Part shown: positions 8,238 through 17,161 of the stretch, piece by piece
Layout of the letters: each line of letters begins with the position of its first letter
How positions within the stretch are numbered: position 1 is the stretch's first letter
Assembly: GCF_020217465.1 (NCBI RefSeq)
Contig: NZ_CP084115.1
Span: 1,488,001 to 1,552,000 of the forward strand
DNA: 64,000 nucleotides
Source of the DNA: Cobetia amphilecti
GTDB lineage: Bacteria > Pseudomonadota > Gammaproteobacteria > Pseudomonadales > Halomonadaceae
Direction: 5' to 3'
Translations under genes and position numbers: made by a program
The notes under the pieces: generated by a model
Told to the model about the DNA's origin: nothing
The model's database searches: none
The model's input: the letters and a program-made list of their open reading frames with translations, nothing else

Positions 8238-10135
8238 AGTGTCAGAAGCAACTTTCATGTGCGATATCCCTGGTGGGAAGAGGCTCCCATTCGTTGATCA
8301 ACCTGAATGCCAGCGAGCGAATATGTTGGACGCTATGGGGAGTGTTGCTGATGTCAGCAGCGCTGGCACGACCCTATCTGCCCATCGATGAAACTCGCTA
8401 TGTCTCGGTGGCATGGGAGATGTGGCATGCCGGCAGCGGGTTCGTCTCGACCATGAACGGGGCGGCCTACGCTGACAAGCCGGTACTGTTGTTCTGGTTG
8501 ATTCACGCCGGATGGATGGTCTTTGGAGTCAATGATGTCTGGCCAAGATTGGTGATGCCGCTGGTCAGTCTGCTGGGTATCTGGCAGATAGGGCGTGTCG
8601 CCCGCACCCTGTGGCCGGCCGCTAGCCTGGCCGATGCCGAACGGCAGAGGCATGAACTTTGGGTACGCATGGTGCGTTGGATGCTCGCCGGTTGTCTGAT
8701 GTGGGTGCTCTATAGCCAGGCCTTGATGTTCGATGTGCTGTTGACGACGTGTCTACTAGGCGCGTTGCGGCCCTGGTGTACACCACAGGGAGGGCAGCCG
8801 TTCAGCCTGAGCGTCGTGCTCGAGAGTGGTGTGTGGCTGGGGTTGGCATTGCTGGCCAAAGGGCCGGTCGCACTCTTGTGGTTTCTGTTGGTGGTCGGCT
8901 CGCGCCCCTGGTGGACGCAAGCACAAGCCCGCGAGGTGTGGGTCTGTGAGTGGCGCGGTTGGGTGTTGAGCCTGCTGCTGAGCATCGCGGTGTTGTGCAT
9001 CTGGTTGCTTCCCGCCGTCATCACAGGCCCTCCCGACTATGTCGAGGATCTGCTTTGGGGCCAGACGGCAAACCGCGTCGTCTCCGCGCAGGATCATGCT
9101 CGACCGCCATGGTGGTATCTACCGTGGCTGGCGGTGTTGATCTTCCCGCTCAGCCTGCGCCCGCGATTGCTGATCGAGGGGTTTCTGGCCTCGGTTGCTC
9201 GGCGGCCAACGTCAGAGCATCCCTTGCTGAAGCTGGGACGCTTCTGGGCACTGGGCGCACTGCTGGTCTTTTCACTTATCTCCGGCAAGCAAGTGCATTA
9301 TCTGATGCCGCTACTGGTACCGGTGAGTCTGCTGCTGGCCTGGGCTGCTCTGCGCCAGCCTCCGGCTCGCACATCGCTGAAACTGCTGGCAATGATCAGC
9401 GGTGGCCTGGGACTGACAAGCCTGGCGTTGGCGGTCATCGTCATGCCCGCAGGCTGGCTGACTGATGCCTCATTTCTGCCGACCAACGCAGCGCTGGTGG
9501 CTTCGGGCAACGCAAGCCTTGCGTGTCTCATGGCGGGAGCTAGCTTGCTGGCCTTGATGGTATGGCTATGGCCTTCCGTGGATGAGGCGAGACGCTCCAT
9601 CACGGCTCAAACACCTGCCGCTGAGTCACTGGGCAATAGCGCGCTGAATGCTCAGCGGCGACTGGCGCTGGGTAGCGTGTTGCTGGTGACCTGCTTGCTG
9701 GCCCTGACATTACGTCCGTTATGGCCACGTCTGGATCAGACTGCCCTGGCTCAATGGGTTCAGCACCATCAACAGGAAGGCCAGGAGGTGGCCGTCGTTG
9801 GCTGGGACTATCAGGCAACCTGGCAATTTCTGGGGCGACTGACCCAACCGCTGAAGCAGTTGAAGCGCGATTCGAGTCAGCTGGATTCCTGGCAGACAGC
9901 GCATCCCGATGGCTGGCTGATAATCGAGGCTGACAAATGTCTGCGTCTACCCGACACGCGAGGCCCTCTGGCCGGCATGCGTGATTGGTGTCAGGCGGCA
10001 GTAGACGATGGAGCCAATGCCACGCCGGTCTTTCATCAGGGACGCCACCGATTATTGACGGTACCCGCAGCGGCATTGGGCGGCCCCTCATCAGCACCAA
10101 CGGCGTTGGTCATGACCGCTCAGGAGAAACGATGA
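8234..10135 (+). CDS. ArnT-like GT39 glycosyltransferase, second copy
   Basis: 633 residues, polytopic. The loop after helix 1 reads PIDETRYVSVAWEMW, with the catalytic D-E pair of the ArnT family, then ADKPVLLFWL. Helices continue to about residue 500, followed by a periplasmic C-terminal domain. It shares architecture but little close sequence with the preceding gene, so the two are old paralogues that may recognise different acceptor positions or different sugars. Starts by ATGA overlap and overlaps the epimerase by 4 nt. Confidence 0.8.
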   Translation: MKCQKQLSCAISLVGRGSHSLINLNASERICWTLWGVLLMSAALARPYLPIDETRYVSVAWEMWHAGSGFVSTMNGAAYADKPVLLFWLIHAGWMVFGVNDVWPRLVMPLVSLLGIWQIGRVARTLWPAASLADAERQRHELWVRMVRWMLAGCLMWVLYSQALMFDVLLTTCLLGALRPWCTPQGGQPFSLSVVLESGVWLGLALLAKGPVALLWFLLVVGSRPWWTQAQAREVWVCEWRGWVLSLLLSIAVLCIWLLPAVITGPPDYVEDLLWGQTANRVVSAQDHARPPWWYLPWLAVLIFPLSLRPRLLIEGFLASVARRPTSEHPLLKLGRFWALGALLVFSLISGKQVHYLMPLLVPVSLLLAWAALRQPPARTSLKLLAMISGGLGLTSLALAVIVMPAGWLTDASFLPTNAALVASGNASLACLMAGASLLALMVWLWPSVDEARRSITAQTPAAESLGNSALNAQRRLALGSVLLVTCLLALTLRPLWPRLDQTALAQWVQHHQQEGQEVAVVGWDYQATWQFLGRLTQPLKQLKRDSSQLDSWQTAHPDGWLIIEADKCLRLPDTRGPLAGMRDWCQAAVDDGANATPVFHQGRHRLLTVPAAALGGPSSAPTALVMTAQEKR

Positions 10136-11304
10136 GCATGAAAATACTGGTAACTGGGGCTGCAGGTTTCATTGGTGCTGCTCTGTGTGAGCGACTCTTG
10201 AAGGAAGGCCTGCAGGTCGTCGGTCTCGACAATCTCAACCCCTACTATCCGTTGGCGCTGAAGCAGCACCGCCTGACACGTCTCGAAGCACTTGCCGGGC
10301 AGTGCGTTGCTGCCCCCGGGAATGCACGCCGGCTGGGCAGCTTTCGCTTCGTCAAGCTGGATCTTGTCGAACGTGAGGTGCTTCGCACATTGATGCAGGA
10401 AGCGGAGTTTGATGTCGTCGTCAATCTGGCGGCCCAGGCTGGGGTGCGCCACTCCATCACTCAGCCTTTTGATTATGTCGACAGCAACCTGGTCGGCTTC
10501 GTCAATCTTCTTGAGGCTTGTCGTGACACGGCTCCGAGCCATTTGCTCTATGCTTCCAGCAGTTCCGTTTACGGGGATGATACCCGTCAGCCTCTGCAGG
10601 AATCCCAGGCGGGTGTACGCCCGCTCTCGCTGTACGCTGCCACGAAGCGCTCAAATGAATTGATGGCTTACAGCTACGCGCATCTCTATGGTTTACCGGT
10701 GACAGGGCTACGCTTCTTTACCGTTTATGGCGCCCGCGGGCGCCCGGACATGGCGCCACTTCGTTTCGCACGCAAGCTGCTGGCCGACGAGGTGATCGAT
10801 GTCTACAACCATGGACAGATGGCACGTGATTTCACCCATGTCAGTGATATCGTGGAGGGCATCTACCGGCTTATGCACCTGCCGCCGACGCAGGAAGTGA
10901 ATGCCGCTCCCTCGCGTGTCCTGAACCTCGGGCGTGGCGAGCCCATCGCATTGGGGAATTTCATCAATGGCCTCGAGGCAGCGCTGGGTGTCCCGGCTCG
11001 CAAGCGTCTGCTGCCGATGCAGCCAGGGGATGTCGAGCGTACCTGGGCAGATACCTCGACACTCGAGACGCTGACCGGCTTTCGCCCCAGTGTCAGTCTT
11101 GCGACAGGGCTTGAGGAGTTGGCTGAGTGGGCGCAGCAGTATCCGTCACTGCTGAGAGAAACCGATGATGAGCAATCGCCCCGGGTGGGATGTCCTGACG
11201 AAGCAGGCGTCGCTGCAGGTGGACATTCTGGACGCATGACAAAGGCCGGCATGTCCGCCATGACGGCCTTGGCCTTCAGTAGTGGAACTCTCTTGAAGGC
11301 CTGA
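10132..11304 (+). CDS. NAD-dependent epimerase, UDP-glucuronate 4-epimerase type
   Basis: 390 residues. The extended SDR signature is complete: nucleotide-binding GAAGFIG at residues 9-15, NLAAQAGVRHSI, SSSSVYG, catalytic YAATK, and LRFFTVYGARGRPDMA. The last stretch is typical of the UDP-glucuronate 4-epimerase group, which produces UDP-galacturonate. The family normally ends near residue 340; here about 45 extra polar residues follow. The start is an ATGA overlap with the upstream gene. As the last gene of the operon it would feed the GT2 enzyme; galacturonate as the sugar is inference. Confidence 0.8.
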   Translation: MSMKILVTGAAGFIGAALCERLLKEGLQVVGLDNLNPYYPLALKQHRLTRLEALAGQCVAAPGNARRLGSFRFVKLDLVEREVLRTLMQEAEFDVVVNLAAQAGVRHSITQPFDYVDSNLVGFVNLLEACRDTAPSHLLYASSSSVYGDDTRQPLQESQAGVRPLSLYAATKRSNELMAYSYAHLYGLPVTGLRFFTVYGARGRPDMAPLRFARKLLADEVIDVYNHGQMARDFTHVSDIVEGIYRLMHLPPTQEVNAAPSRVLNLGRGEPIALGNFINGLEAALGVPARKRLLPMQPGDVERTWADTSTLETLTGFRPSVSLATGLEELAEWAQQYPSLLRETDDEQSPRVGCPDEAGVAAGGHSGRMTKAGMSAMTALAFSSGTLLKA

Positions 11305-11358
11305 GTGCGATCAGTGGCTGTATATCTGAGGTCAGGTCGAGAAGAGACCAGTTCCCAA

Positions 11359-11398
11359 CACAAAGAGCCCCGCCAGTGACTGGCGGGGCTCCTTGTGT
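11359..11398. terminator. Bidirectional terminator between convergent genes
   Basis: Long inverted repeat (ACAA.GAGCCCCGCCAG with complement) centred between the epimerase stop and the convergent oxidoreductase stop. It can end both transcripts. Confidence 0.85.
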
Positions 11399-11416
11399 CT
11401 TGCCTGTCAGCCGCTA

Positions 11417-12580
11417 TCAGCAGCGACCCTCGCAGTTGGCAGGCTTGTCATTGGCGATGCGCCAGTCCTCCTCGTTGGCCAGCGTGGCCAGCGGCGACAG
11501 CATCGAGAAGTCGAACTCGGTGAGGCAGGTGCCGCGTTGTACGCGCTTGGGCCAGTCATGATTGGCCAGCGCCGAGCGACCGATGGCGACCAGGTCCGCG
11601 TGCTGCAGGGCGGCCTGCGCCTTCGCGACGCTGGCGACATTGCCATTGGTGATCAGACTCACCTCGGCGGCCTTCTCGCTGCGCACCTGTGCCGCCAGTG
11701 CGGTCAGGCTGAGGCTGCGCTCGCGCTCGTCGTCTGCCTCGGGGAAGGCGGGGGCATCGACATCACTGCCGGTCAGGTGCAGGAAATCCAGCCCGGCCTC
11801 CATCAGCTTGGCGAAGCGCTCGCGGGCCTTGTCAGGACCGCCCTGCCAGGTGAGCTCCGGCTCGGTCACGGTGCCCTGGGACAGGCGCATGCCGATGGCG
11901 AAGTCGGCGCCGACTGCCTCACGCACGCTGCGGATGACCGCCAGCGGGAAGGCCAGACGCGCGATGGCGTCGCCGCCCCAGGCATCGTCACGCTGATTGA
12001 AGCGCTCACTGATGAACTGGTGGATCAGGTAGCCGTTGGCACCATGCAGCTCGATACCATCGAAGCCGGCTTCCTTGGCGCGACGGGCGCTGGTGGCAAA
12101 GCCGGCGATCGCATCATGGATCTCCGCTTCGCTGATCTCGCGGGCCAGCGGGAAGGGGCCGGAGCCACCGTAGAAGCTGAGCATCTCGCCACTGGCGCGG
12201 CTCTCGGAGGGGGCGACGACCTCATCCTTGAAGCGGTTGTGCTGGGTCTGGGCGCCGGCATGCATCAGCTGGGCGATGATACGCCCACCTTGTTGATGCA
12301 CGGCGTCGACCACCGGACGCCAGCTGTCCAGCTGTGCCTGGTTGGCCAGCCCCGGCTGGTTGGCGTAGCCCTGGCTGAAGGCTTCATCGGTGTAGATGCC
12401 TTCGGTGATCAGCAGCGAGAAGTTGCCCCGCGCGAAATCGCGATAGTAATCGACCATGTCGAAGTGCACCTGGCCGTCATCCTGCGCGCTGGTACGTGTC
12501 ATCGGGGCGAGCACCAGGCGATTGCTGAGCTCAAGCCCGGCGAAGGCATGGGGGGTGAACAGTGCGGTGGTGTCTGTCAT
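11417..12580 (-). CDS. Old yellow enzyme family NADH:flavin oxidoreductase (alkene reductase)
   Basis: 387 residues, full (beta/alpha)8 barrel. The FMN-binding start LSNRLVLAPMTRTSA and the substrate-binding pair in GIELHGANGYLIHQF (His and Asn three apart, near residue 178) are present, as is SERFNQRDDAWGG. Members reduce activated C=C bonds using NADPH and FMN in the cytosol. It is monocistronic, bounded by a terminator at 11359 and a 400-nt gap upstream. Confidence 0.88.
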   Translation of the reverse strand: MTDTTALFTPHAFAGLELSNRLVLAPMTRTSAQDDGQVHFDMVDYYRDFARGNFSLLITEGIYTDEAFSQGYANQPGLANQAQLDSWRPVVDAVHQQGGRIIAQLMHAGAQTQHNRFKDEVVAPSESRASGEMLSFYGGSGPFPLAREISEAEIHDAIAGFATSARRAKEAGFDGIELHGANGYLIHQFISERFNQRDDAWGGDAIARLAFPLAVIRSVREAVGADFAIGMRLSQGTVTEPELTWQGGPDKARERFAKLMEAGLDFLHLTGSDVDAPAFPEADDERERSLSLTALAAQVRSEKAAEVSLITNGNVASVAKAQAALQHADLVAIGRSALANHDWPKRVQRGTCLTEFDFSMLSPLATLANEEDWRIANDKPANCEGRC

Positions 12581-12979
12581 CTAGTACGTCTCCCGCGGAA
12601 AGCATTCCGCTGTCGTATCCGGTCGTAGGCCCTGAGCGTCTGCGTGCACAAAGAGGTGAAGATCGACGCAGTGCGGTGGCCTGAATGAATGATCGACGGA
12701 TCATCTGCATGCCCTATATCGTGCCTGCCGCACCTGGGTGTCACAAGCCGGAACGCTGGAAGGAGAGTGTTGTCGTTTTGACAACCTGTGCATGTAATTG
12801 CCTGAATTTGCGAGATTTTTTCTCAAATAATTCAGGGTTGCTGCATGAAGTGGCAACGCAGTGCTGCTTTCCATGCACATAAGCATATGCGCGCAACGAC
12901 GCAGGCCCCGCAACCGTGGGTTGCGGGGCCTGCGTCGTCAGCGCCAATCGTGCCTATGGCGAGTGCTCCGTGCTGGCGA
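12581..12979. other. Intergenic region between old yellow enzyme and small secreted protein genes
   Basis: About 400 nt without a credible gene. It should hold the promoter of the old yellow enzyme gene. It has an AT-rich patch near 12810-12835 and a very strong stem-loop at 12896-12939. Nothing else was recognised. Confidence 0.6.
12896..12939 (-). terminator. Strong stem-loop after the small secreted protein gene
   Basis: Near-perfect 19-bp arms (ACGACGCAGGCCCCGCAAC and complement) around a short loop, 40 nt past the minus-strand stop at 12980. There is no U-tract, so it may act as an mRNA 3' stabiliser instead of a classical terminator. Confidence 0.6.
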
Positions 12980-13453
12980 TCACTTGCCGTCGCACTGGGC
13001 ATTCTGCTTGCTGCTGCCTGAGGGCGGGCAGCCGAACCAGTTCTCGGTCGGCTTGGCCTGGCCAGTGTTGGCGTGTCGGCCGCCCTGGCTACCGACCTCG
13101 CCGCCATCGAGGCTTTTCTGTACCTGGCGCGTGGCGTTGTCCTTGTCTTGCTGACTCGCTTCGGGCTGTTCGTTCTGTTGATAGTGCGCGCCGTTGTCAG
13201 CTGCGCCGTCTGCGGTGCGCTTGGAGTGGCTGGGCGTTGGTTGGCCCTGCGAGGAATGCTGGGAAGAGGCCGCGCCGCTGGTCCCTGTCTCGGTGTTCAT
13301 CTCGTCGAAGGCCTGGGCCGGGGAGAGGCCCAGCAGGCCCAGCATCACTGCGGCGGCGCCAATGCCACGGCGCAGGCGGGTGCTCGCGGCAGGGCGCAGG
13401 CGATGGAGAGAGGCGTTGTCGTCAGTGATGTCTGTCGAGGTCTTGTAGAACAT
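12980..13453 (-). CDS. Small secreted, Gln/Ser-rich hypothetical protein
   Basis: 157 residues from an ATG preceded by AAGGAG with 10-nt spacing. A basic n-region and hydrophobic segment (GAAAVMLGLLGL, cleavage after SPAQA) form a signal peptide. The mature part is polar and low-complexity with many Q, S, G and K residues. The C-terminus has two cysteines (WFGCPPSGSSKQNAQCDGK) that could form a disulfide. No domain recognised. The opposite strand is also open here, but lacks a comparable start signal and secretory signal. Confidence 0.5.
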   Translation of the reverse strand: MFYKTSTDITDDNASLHRLRPAASTRLRRGIGAAAVMLGLLGLSPAQAFDEMNTETGTSGAASSQHSSQGQPTPSHSKRTADGAADNGAHYQQNEQPEASQQDKDNATRQVQKSLDGGEVGSQGGRHANTGQAKPTENWFGCPPSGSSKQNAQCDGK

Positions 13454-13874
13454 GATGAGGGGACTCCTTGCGGGTCTGGCTGCCGGTGTCGGCAGCCGCG
13501 CGGGTGAGGGATTCACCGGCGACGTATGAGGTGTCGGCGAATGCTGCGCCAGCTTGCGAGCGCACGATGCCAGACATGAGAGGGTGACGTGAGTGACTGC
13601 AACTCGGCGTTGCGCGCCAGGTAATCGATAGAACAGTTATCGGGGCACACAGCGGGAATTCAACTCTTGTTCAATAATTGGCCGTGGCGACGGGCGCACT
13701 CGCCGGGGTGGGTGGCGTGTCTTGCTCACGCAATTGATAGGCAGCCGACACACGATCGATCAGACACTTGTGATGGCAAAAGGGCAGACGCCCCTTGAAG
13801 TCGCGACGCGCCATGACAATGTGAGAGGGACAGGGCAACGGCCCTGAGTGTTCACCCAGGTCAAGGAGACAGGC
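13454..13874. other. Intergenic region between divergent genes
   Basis: About 420 nt separating the minus-strand secreted protein from the plus-strand osmC-like gene; presumably contains both promoters. No convincing repeats, RNA gene or operator found. Confidence 0.5.
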
Positions 13875-14306
13875 ATGACGATCAAGAAAACCGGTTCCGC
13901 GCATTGGGAAGGTAGCGTCAAGCAGGGTAAAGGCACTGTCAGCAGTGAAAGTGGTGCGCTCAAGGATCAGCCTTACGGCTTCAATACGCGCTTTGAAGAT
14001 GGCGCCGGCACCAATCCTGAAGAGCTGATCGGGGCGGCTCACGCCAGCTGCTTCTCGATGGCACTCTCGATGATGCTGGGCGAGGCGGGTCATGAGCCCA
14101 AGGCCATCGATACCACCGCCACCGTCCATCTGGACAAGGACGACAGCGGCTTCAGCGTGACCAAGGTCGCTCTGGTGACCAAGGCCGATGTGCCGGGCAT
14201 CAGCGAGGCAGACTTCCAGTCCACCGCCGAGAAGGCCAAGGGCGGCTGCCCGATCTCCAAGCTGTTCACCGCCGAGATCTCGCTGGAAGCCTCGCTGGTC
14301 AACTGA
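13875..14306 (+). CDS. OsmC-family peroxiredoxin-like protein
   Basis: 143 residues, with CAAGGAGA 8 nt before the ATG. The two redox cysteines of the OsmC/Ohr family are visible in GAAHASCFSMALS (near residue 58) and GGCPISKLF (near residue 128). The protein would reduce organic hydroperoxides using dithiol partners. Spacing and GGCPIS are closer to OsmC than to Ohr. Monocistronic, ended by the terminator at 14370. Confidence 0.85.
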   Translation: MTIKKTGSAHWEGSVKQGKGTVSSESGALKDQPYGFNTRFEDGAGTNPEELIGAAHASCFSMALSMMLGEAGHEPKAIDTTATVHLDKDDSGFSVTKVALVTKADVPGISEADFQSTAEKAKGGCPISKLFTAEISLEASLVN

Positions 14307-14369
14307 GGCGTCGACCACGACAGAAACGACTCGCGTGACCTCAAGTTTCATCTCTGCGATGCGAGCATG

Positions 14370-14398
14370 AAAAAACCGCCCTTCGGGGCGGTTTTTTT
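14370..14398. terminator. Rho-independent terminator between convergent genes
   Basis: AAAAAACCGCCC, a TTCG tetraloop and the complement followed by seven T; a classic strong terminator serving osmC and probably the convergent gene. Confidence 0.92.
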
Positions 14399-14431
14399 CG
14401 TTGTGTGCGGTGAGCTTTCCGAGGGCGTGTA

Positions 14432-15484
14432 CTAGCGCTTGTCTGAGCCGCTTTCTGAATCGCTCTCTGAACCGCTTTCTGAACCTCTGTCTGGGCTCAT
14501 TGCCAACTCCTCCTCCTCGCTGACCTCGCCGGCGTGCTGCATGGCATTGCGGCGGGATTGCAGGCGCGTCAGTGGCTTGCGATCCGGCGTGCGGTACCAG
14601 CGAATGTTCTCGCGTGAGCACTGCTCCAATTCGGCGATCACCTGGGCGCCGAGCAGCAGGATCACGGCGCCAATCTCCAGCCCCAGCAGCAGCACGATCA
14701 GCGTCGCCAGCGAGCCGTAGACGGCACCGACGAAGGACAGGTGGGTGAAGTACCAGCTCAAGGCGAGACGCGTCAGCTCCCACAGGGTGGCCGCGACCAG
14801 GCCACCGACCAGCGCGCGGCGGGTCGAGACGCGGGTCTGGGGCAGTATCTTGTAGATGGCGCTGAACAGCCCGAACATGCCGACGATGCTGATCAGATAG
14901 ATCACCTCGCTGCCGGCATCGCCCAGGGTCAGCTCGATGCCGGTCAGCAGTGTCAGGGCGTCATTCATCGCCGAGGCCAGCGCCACCAGCAGGGTCAGCG
15001 CCAGCAGGCCCGCGCCCAGCACCATCACGAAGGCGTAGGGCAGCAGGGCGGAAATCCAGGCGCTGCGCTTACGAATCACCGGATGCTGATGGAAGATCAG
15101 CGCGATGGCGTCTTCCAGCATGCGAAAGGCCAGTCCGGCGAAGAACAGCAAGCCGCCCATGCCGATCCAGCTGATCACCTCGCGATTGGCCAGCAGCTTG
15201 CGCACCGCGTCCAGCAGGATATCTTCCTGGCCCGGCCCCAGATGCTGGACCTGAATGGCGATGATGCTCATCAGGCGCGTTTCATCCACCAGGTGCGTCA
15301 GCAGCACGCAGAGCAAGGCGAACAGCGGCACGCTGGACAGCAGGATGTTGTAGCCGACGCCACCGGCCAGCAGCACGCCACGGTTGGCGATGAACTGCCC
15401 GATGACGCGCAGGGCGAAGGCCAGCAGGCGCGGCAGAAAGCGCAACAGGCGGCTGCTCACGGAGTCTGCAGCAGGGTCTGGCAT
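14432..15484 (-). CDS. YihY/BrkB-family inner membrane protein with acidic serine tail
   Basis: 350 residues with six predicted membrane helices and the family core GGVGYNILLSSVPLFALL near the N-terminus and GAVYGSLATLIVLLLGLEIG near residue 265. The family has no settled function; members were once misassigned as RNase BN. The last 20 residues are a Ser/Asp/Glu/Gly repeat (SESGSESDSESGSDKR) encoded by short tandem repeats, which looks like a recent slippage product. The gene starts 46 nt after the stop of rarD on the same strand. Confidence 0.82.
   Translation of the reverse strand: MPDPAADSVSSRLLRFLPRLLAFALRVIGQFIANRGVLLAGGVGYNILLSSVPLFALLCVLLTHLVDETRLMSIIAIQVQHLGPGQEDILLDAVRKLLANREVISWIGMGGLLFFAGLAFRMLEDAIALIFHQHPVIRKRSAWISALLPYAFVMVLGAGLLALTLLVALASAMNDALTLLTGIELTLGDAGSEVIYLISIVGMFGLFSAIYKILPQTRVSTRRALVGGLVAATLWELTRLALSWYFTHLSFVGAVYGSLATLIVLLLGLEIGAVILLLGAQVIAELEQCSRENIRWYRTPDRKPLTRLQSRRNAMQHAGEVSEEEELAMSPDRGSESGSESDSESGSDKR
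14437..14486. repeat. 12-bp tandem repeats encoding the acidic Ser-rich tail
   Basis: Four degenerate copies of a unit like CTGAACCGCTTT lie in a row at the 3' end of the yihY-like gene. On the coding strand they give the SESG/SESD pattern. Confidence 0.75.
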
Positions 15485-15530
15485 GGCTGGGCATCCTCGC
15501 TTTGGTTCGTTAAGTCAGTTCTGGGTGATG

Positions 15531-16481
15531 TCAGCCGCGCTGCCGGGCGCGATGCTGGAAGAACGTCGAGGCGGTATAGAGCGCCAGACCGGTCCAGATC
15601 AGCACGAAGGTGATCAGCATCGTCGGATGCAGGGTTTCCTTGAAGATCAGCAGCGCGATCAGAAACTGCATGGTCGGGTTGATGTACATCAGGAAGCCGA
15701 CCGTGGCGAGACGCAGGCGGCGCGCCGCACCGGCAAAGGCGAGCAGCGGCAGCGCGGTGAGCACGCCGCTGGACATCATCAGCACGCTGGCGGGAAGCCC
15801 TAGCGGGCCGACATCGCTGGCCGTGAAGTGCGATTCGCCGGAGAACCACTGACCGCCGATCAGCAGCAGCGCGAGTGGCGCGAGCATCATCGTCTCGACC
15901 AGCAGGCCCGACAGGCCATCCAGTGCGATGCGCTTTCTGAGCAGTCCGTAGGTGCCGAAGGTGACGGCCAGCGAGAGCGTGATCCACGGCAGTTTCGTCA
16001 GCCCGATCAGCTGCAGGCTCAGGCCGAGAACGGCCAGCCCCAGCGCGAACAGCTGCACGCGCGTCAGGCGCTCCTTCAGGAACAGCATGCCGAGCCCGAC
16101 ATTGACCAGCGGCGTCATGAAGTAACCGAGACTCGCCTGCAGTACCTCATGCACCTCCACCGCGTGGATGTAGATGCCCCAGTTGAGCGCGATCAGGATC
16201 GAGCAGGCCAGCACCGGCACAAGCTTGCGGGGTTCGGCGAAGGCGGCGCGCACCGGCGACCAGCGCCGGATGACGCTGATCAGCAGCACCATGAACACGC
16301 AGCTCCACAGGATGCGGTGCAGCAGCACTTCCCAGGCGGGAATGCCCTCGAACAGCGCGAAGTAGAGCGGAAAACAGCCCCACATCACATAGGCGCCCAG
16401 CCCGAAGCCGACACCCTTGGCGCTCTCGCGGCGCGCCTGCGCCAGACTCTCGGCGCAGGGGCTTGCCTGCTCCCGCCTCAT
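15531..16481 (-). CDS. rarD: EamA-family transporter RarD
   Basis: 316 residues, ten membrane helices in two EamA repeats. The family-specific N-terminal GAYVMWGCFPLYFALF and NWGIYIHAVEVHEVLQASLGYF segments identify RarD, a drug/metabolite superfamily protein originally linked to chloramphenicol sensitivity; its substrate is unknown. The start overlaps the end of the DUF1904 gene by 4 nt, so both are co-translated. A more internal start near residue 20 is possible, since the first 19 residues are polar and not conserved. Confidence 0.85.
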   Translation of the reverse strand: MRREQASPCAESLAQARRESAKGVGFGLGAYVMWGCFPLYFALFEGIPAWEVLLHRILWSCVFMVLLISVIRRWSPVRAAFAEPRKLVPVLACSILIALNWGIYIHAVEVHEVLQASLGYFMTPLVNVGLGMLFLKERLTRVQLFALGLAVLGLSLQLIGLTKLPWITLSLAVTFGTYGLLRKRIALDGLSGLLVETMMLAPLALLLIGGQWFSGESHFTASDVGPLGLPASVLMMSSGVLTALPLLAFAGAARRLRLATVGFLMYINPTMQFLIALLIFKETLHPTMLITFVLIWTGLALYTASTFFQHRARQRG

Positions 16482-16831
16482 TCGGAGTCGCTCGAACCAT
16501 CCTGCGCCAGCGGTTTACCTGCGATGTAGTAGCCAGAAGGTTCAAGGGCGATGAAGAAGCTTTCGGCCTCCGGATAGCCGGCCTCGTTCATGGCCTGCGC
16601 GATGGATTGGGCGCACAGATCACGCACCTTCTGGCCTCGTTCGAACCACAGCACCTCGACGAAGGGGAAGGCATCGACGAGCTGACCATCGAACACATAC
16701 TGGGTGGTGATGCATTCCAGCGTGAATTCGTCGCGCGTGGTGGCGGTCGCTTCGCTCAGCTGATCGATCAGTGCGCGCGAGACAGGGGTAAGACGGGCAG
16801 GCGTGACACCGTGGAAGCGAAGCTGAGGCAT
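16478..16831 (-). CDS. DUF1904 family small protein
   Basis: 117 residues, ATG preceded by an AGGAGAG ribosome site. The start PQLRFHGV and the internal PFVEVLWFERG segment match the tautomerase-like DUF1904 family (about 105-115 residues). The catalytic N-terminal proline of tautomerases is retained here (Pro2). Function unknown. Upstream partner of rarD in a two-gene unit with 4-nt overlap. Confidence 0.7.
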   Translation of the reverse strand: MPQLRFHGVTPARLTPVSRALIDQLSEATATTRDEFTLECITTQYVFDGQLVDAFPFVEVLWFERGQKVRDLCAQSIAQAMNEAGYPEAESFFIALEPSGYYIAGKPLAQDGSSDSE

Positions 16832-17161
16832 GAAGCTCTCCTGTGAGTCGGGATAGGGAGGGGGCGAGCAAGCTCGCGGTGAACTGACGTCGCCGCAACC
16901 TGGCGTGGCGACTTTGCGTTCATCGCCAATATATCACTGGCTTCTGATGCTCACACCCGCCGCCAGGGTTTCGTGCGCACGCTGAGCGGTGCGGCGATGA
17001 CAGATCATGCTTTGCCTCTCACATCTGATCGCCACAGACGGTAGAATGAGCGCTTTCAAGGCGTGGCACGACCAGCGGCAGGGTGGGCAAGGCTTACGCC
17101 GCCGCGAAACCGCCAGTCGCCACTCAAGCGTCCATTCAGTCAGCAGGGAGGCACGACGACC
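16832..17161. other. Divergent intergenic region
   Basis: 330 nt between the minus-strand DUF1904 gene and the plus-strand amidase gene; expected to hold both promoters. No operator or RNA gene was recognised. Confidence 0.5.

Noticed and set aside
11393..12628. Plus-strand frame of 411 codons opposite the old yellow enzyme
   Set aside because: It is Gly/Ala/His/Gln-rich without any domain, while the minus strand is a full old yellow enzyme.
13073..13507. Plus-strand frame opposite the small secreted protein
   Set aside because: It has hydrophobic stretches but no ribosome site. The minus strand has AAGGAG and a signal peptide, so I chose the minus strand, without certainty.
13671..14783. 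Minus-strand frame spanning the OsmC gene and the terminator
   Set aside because: It reads through a strong terminator and two genes on other frames, with antisense composition.
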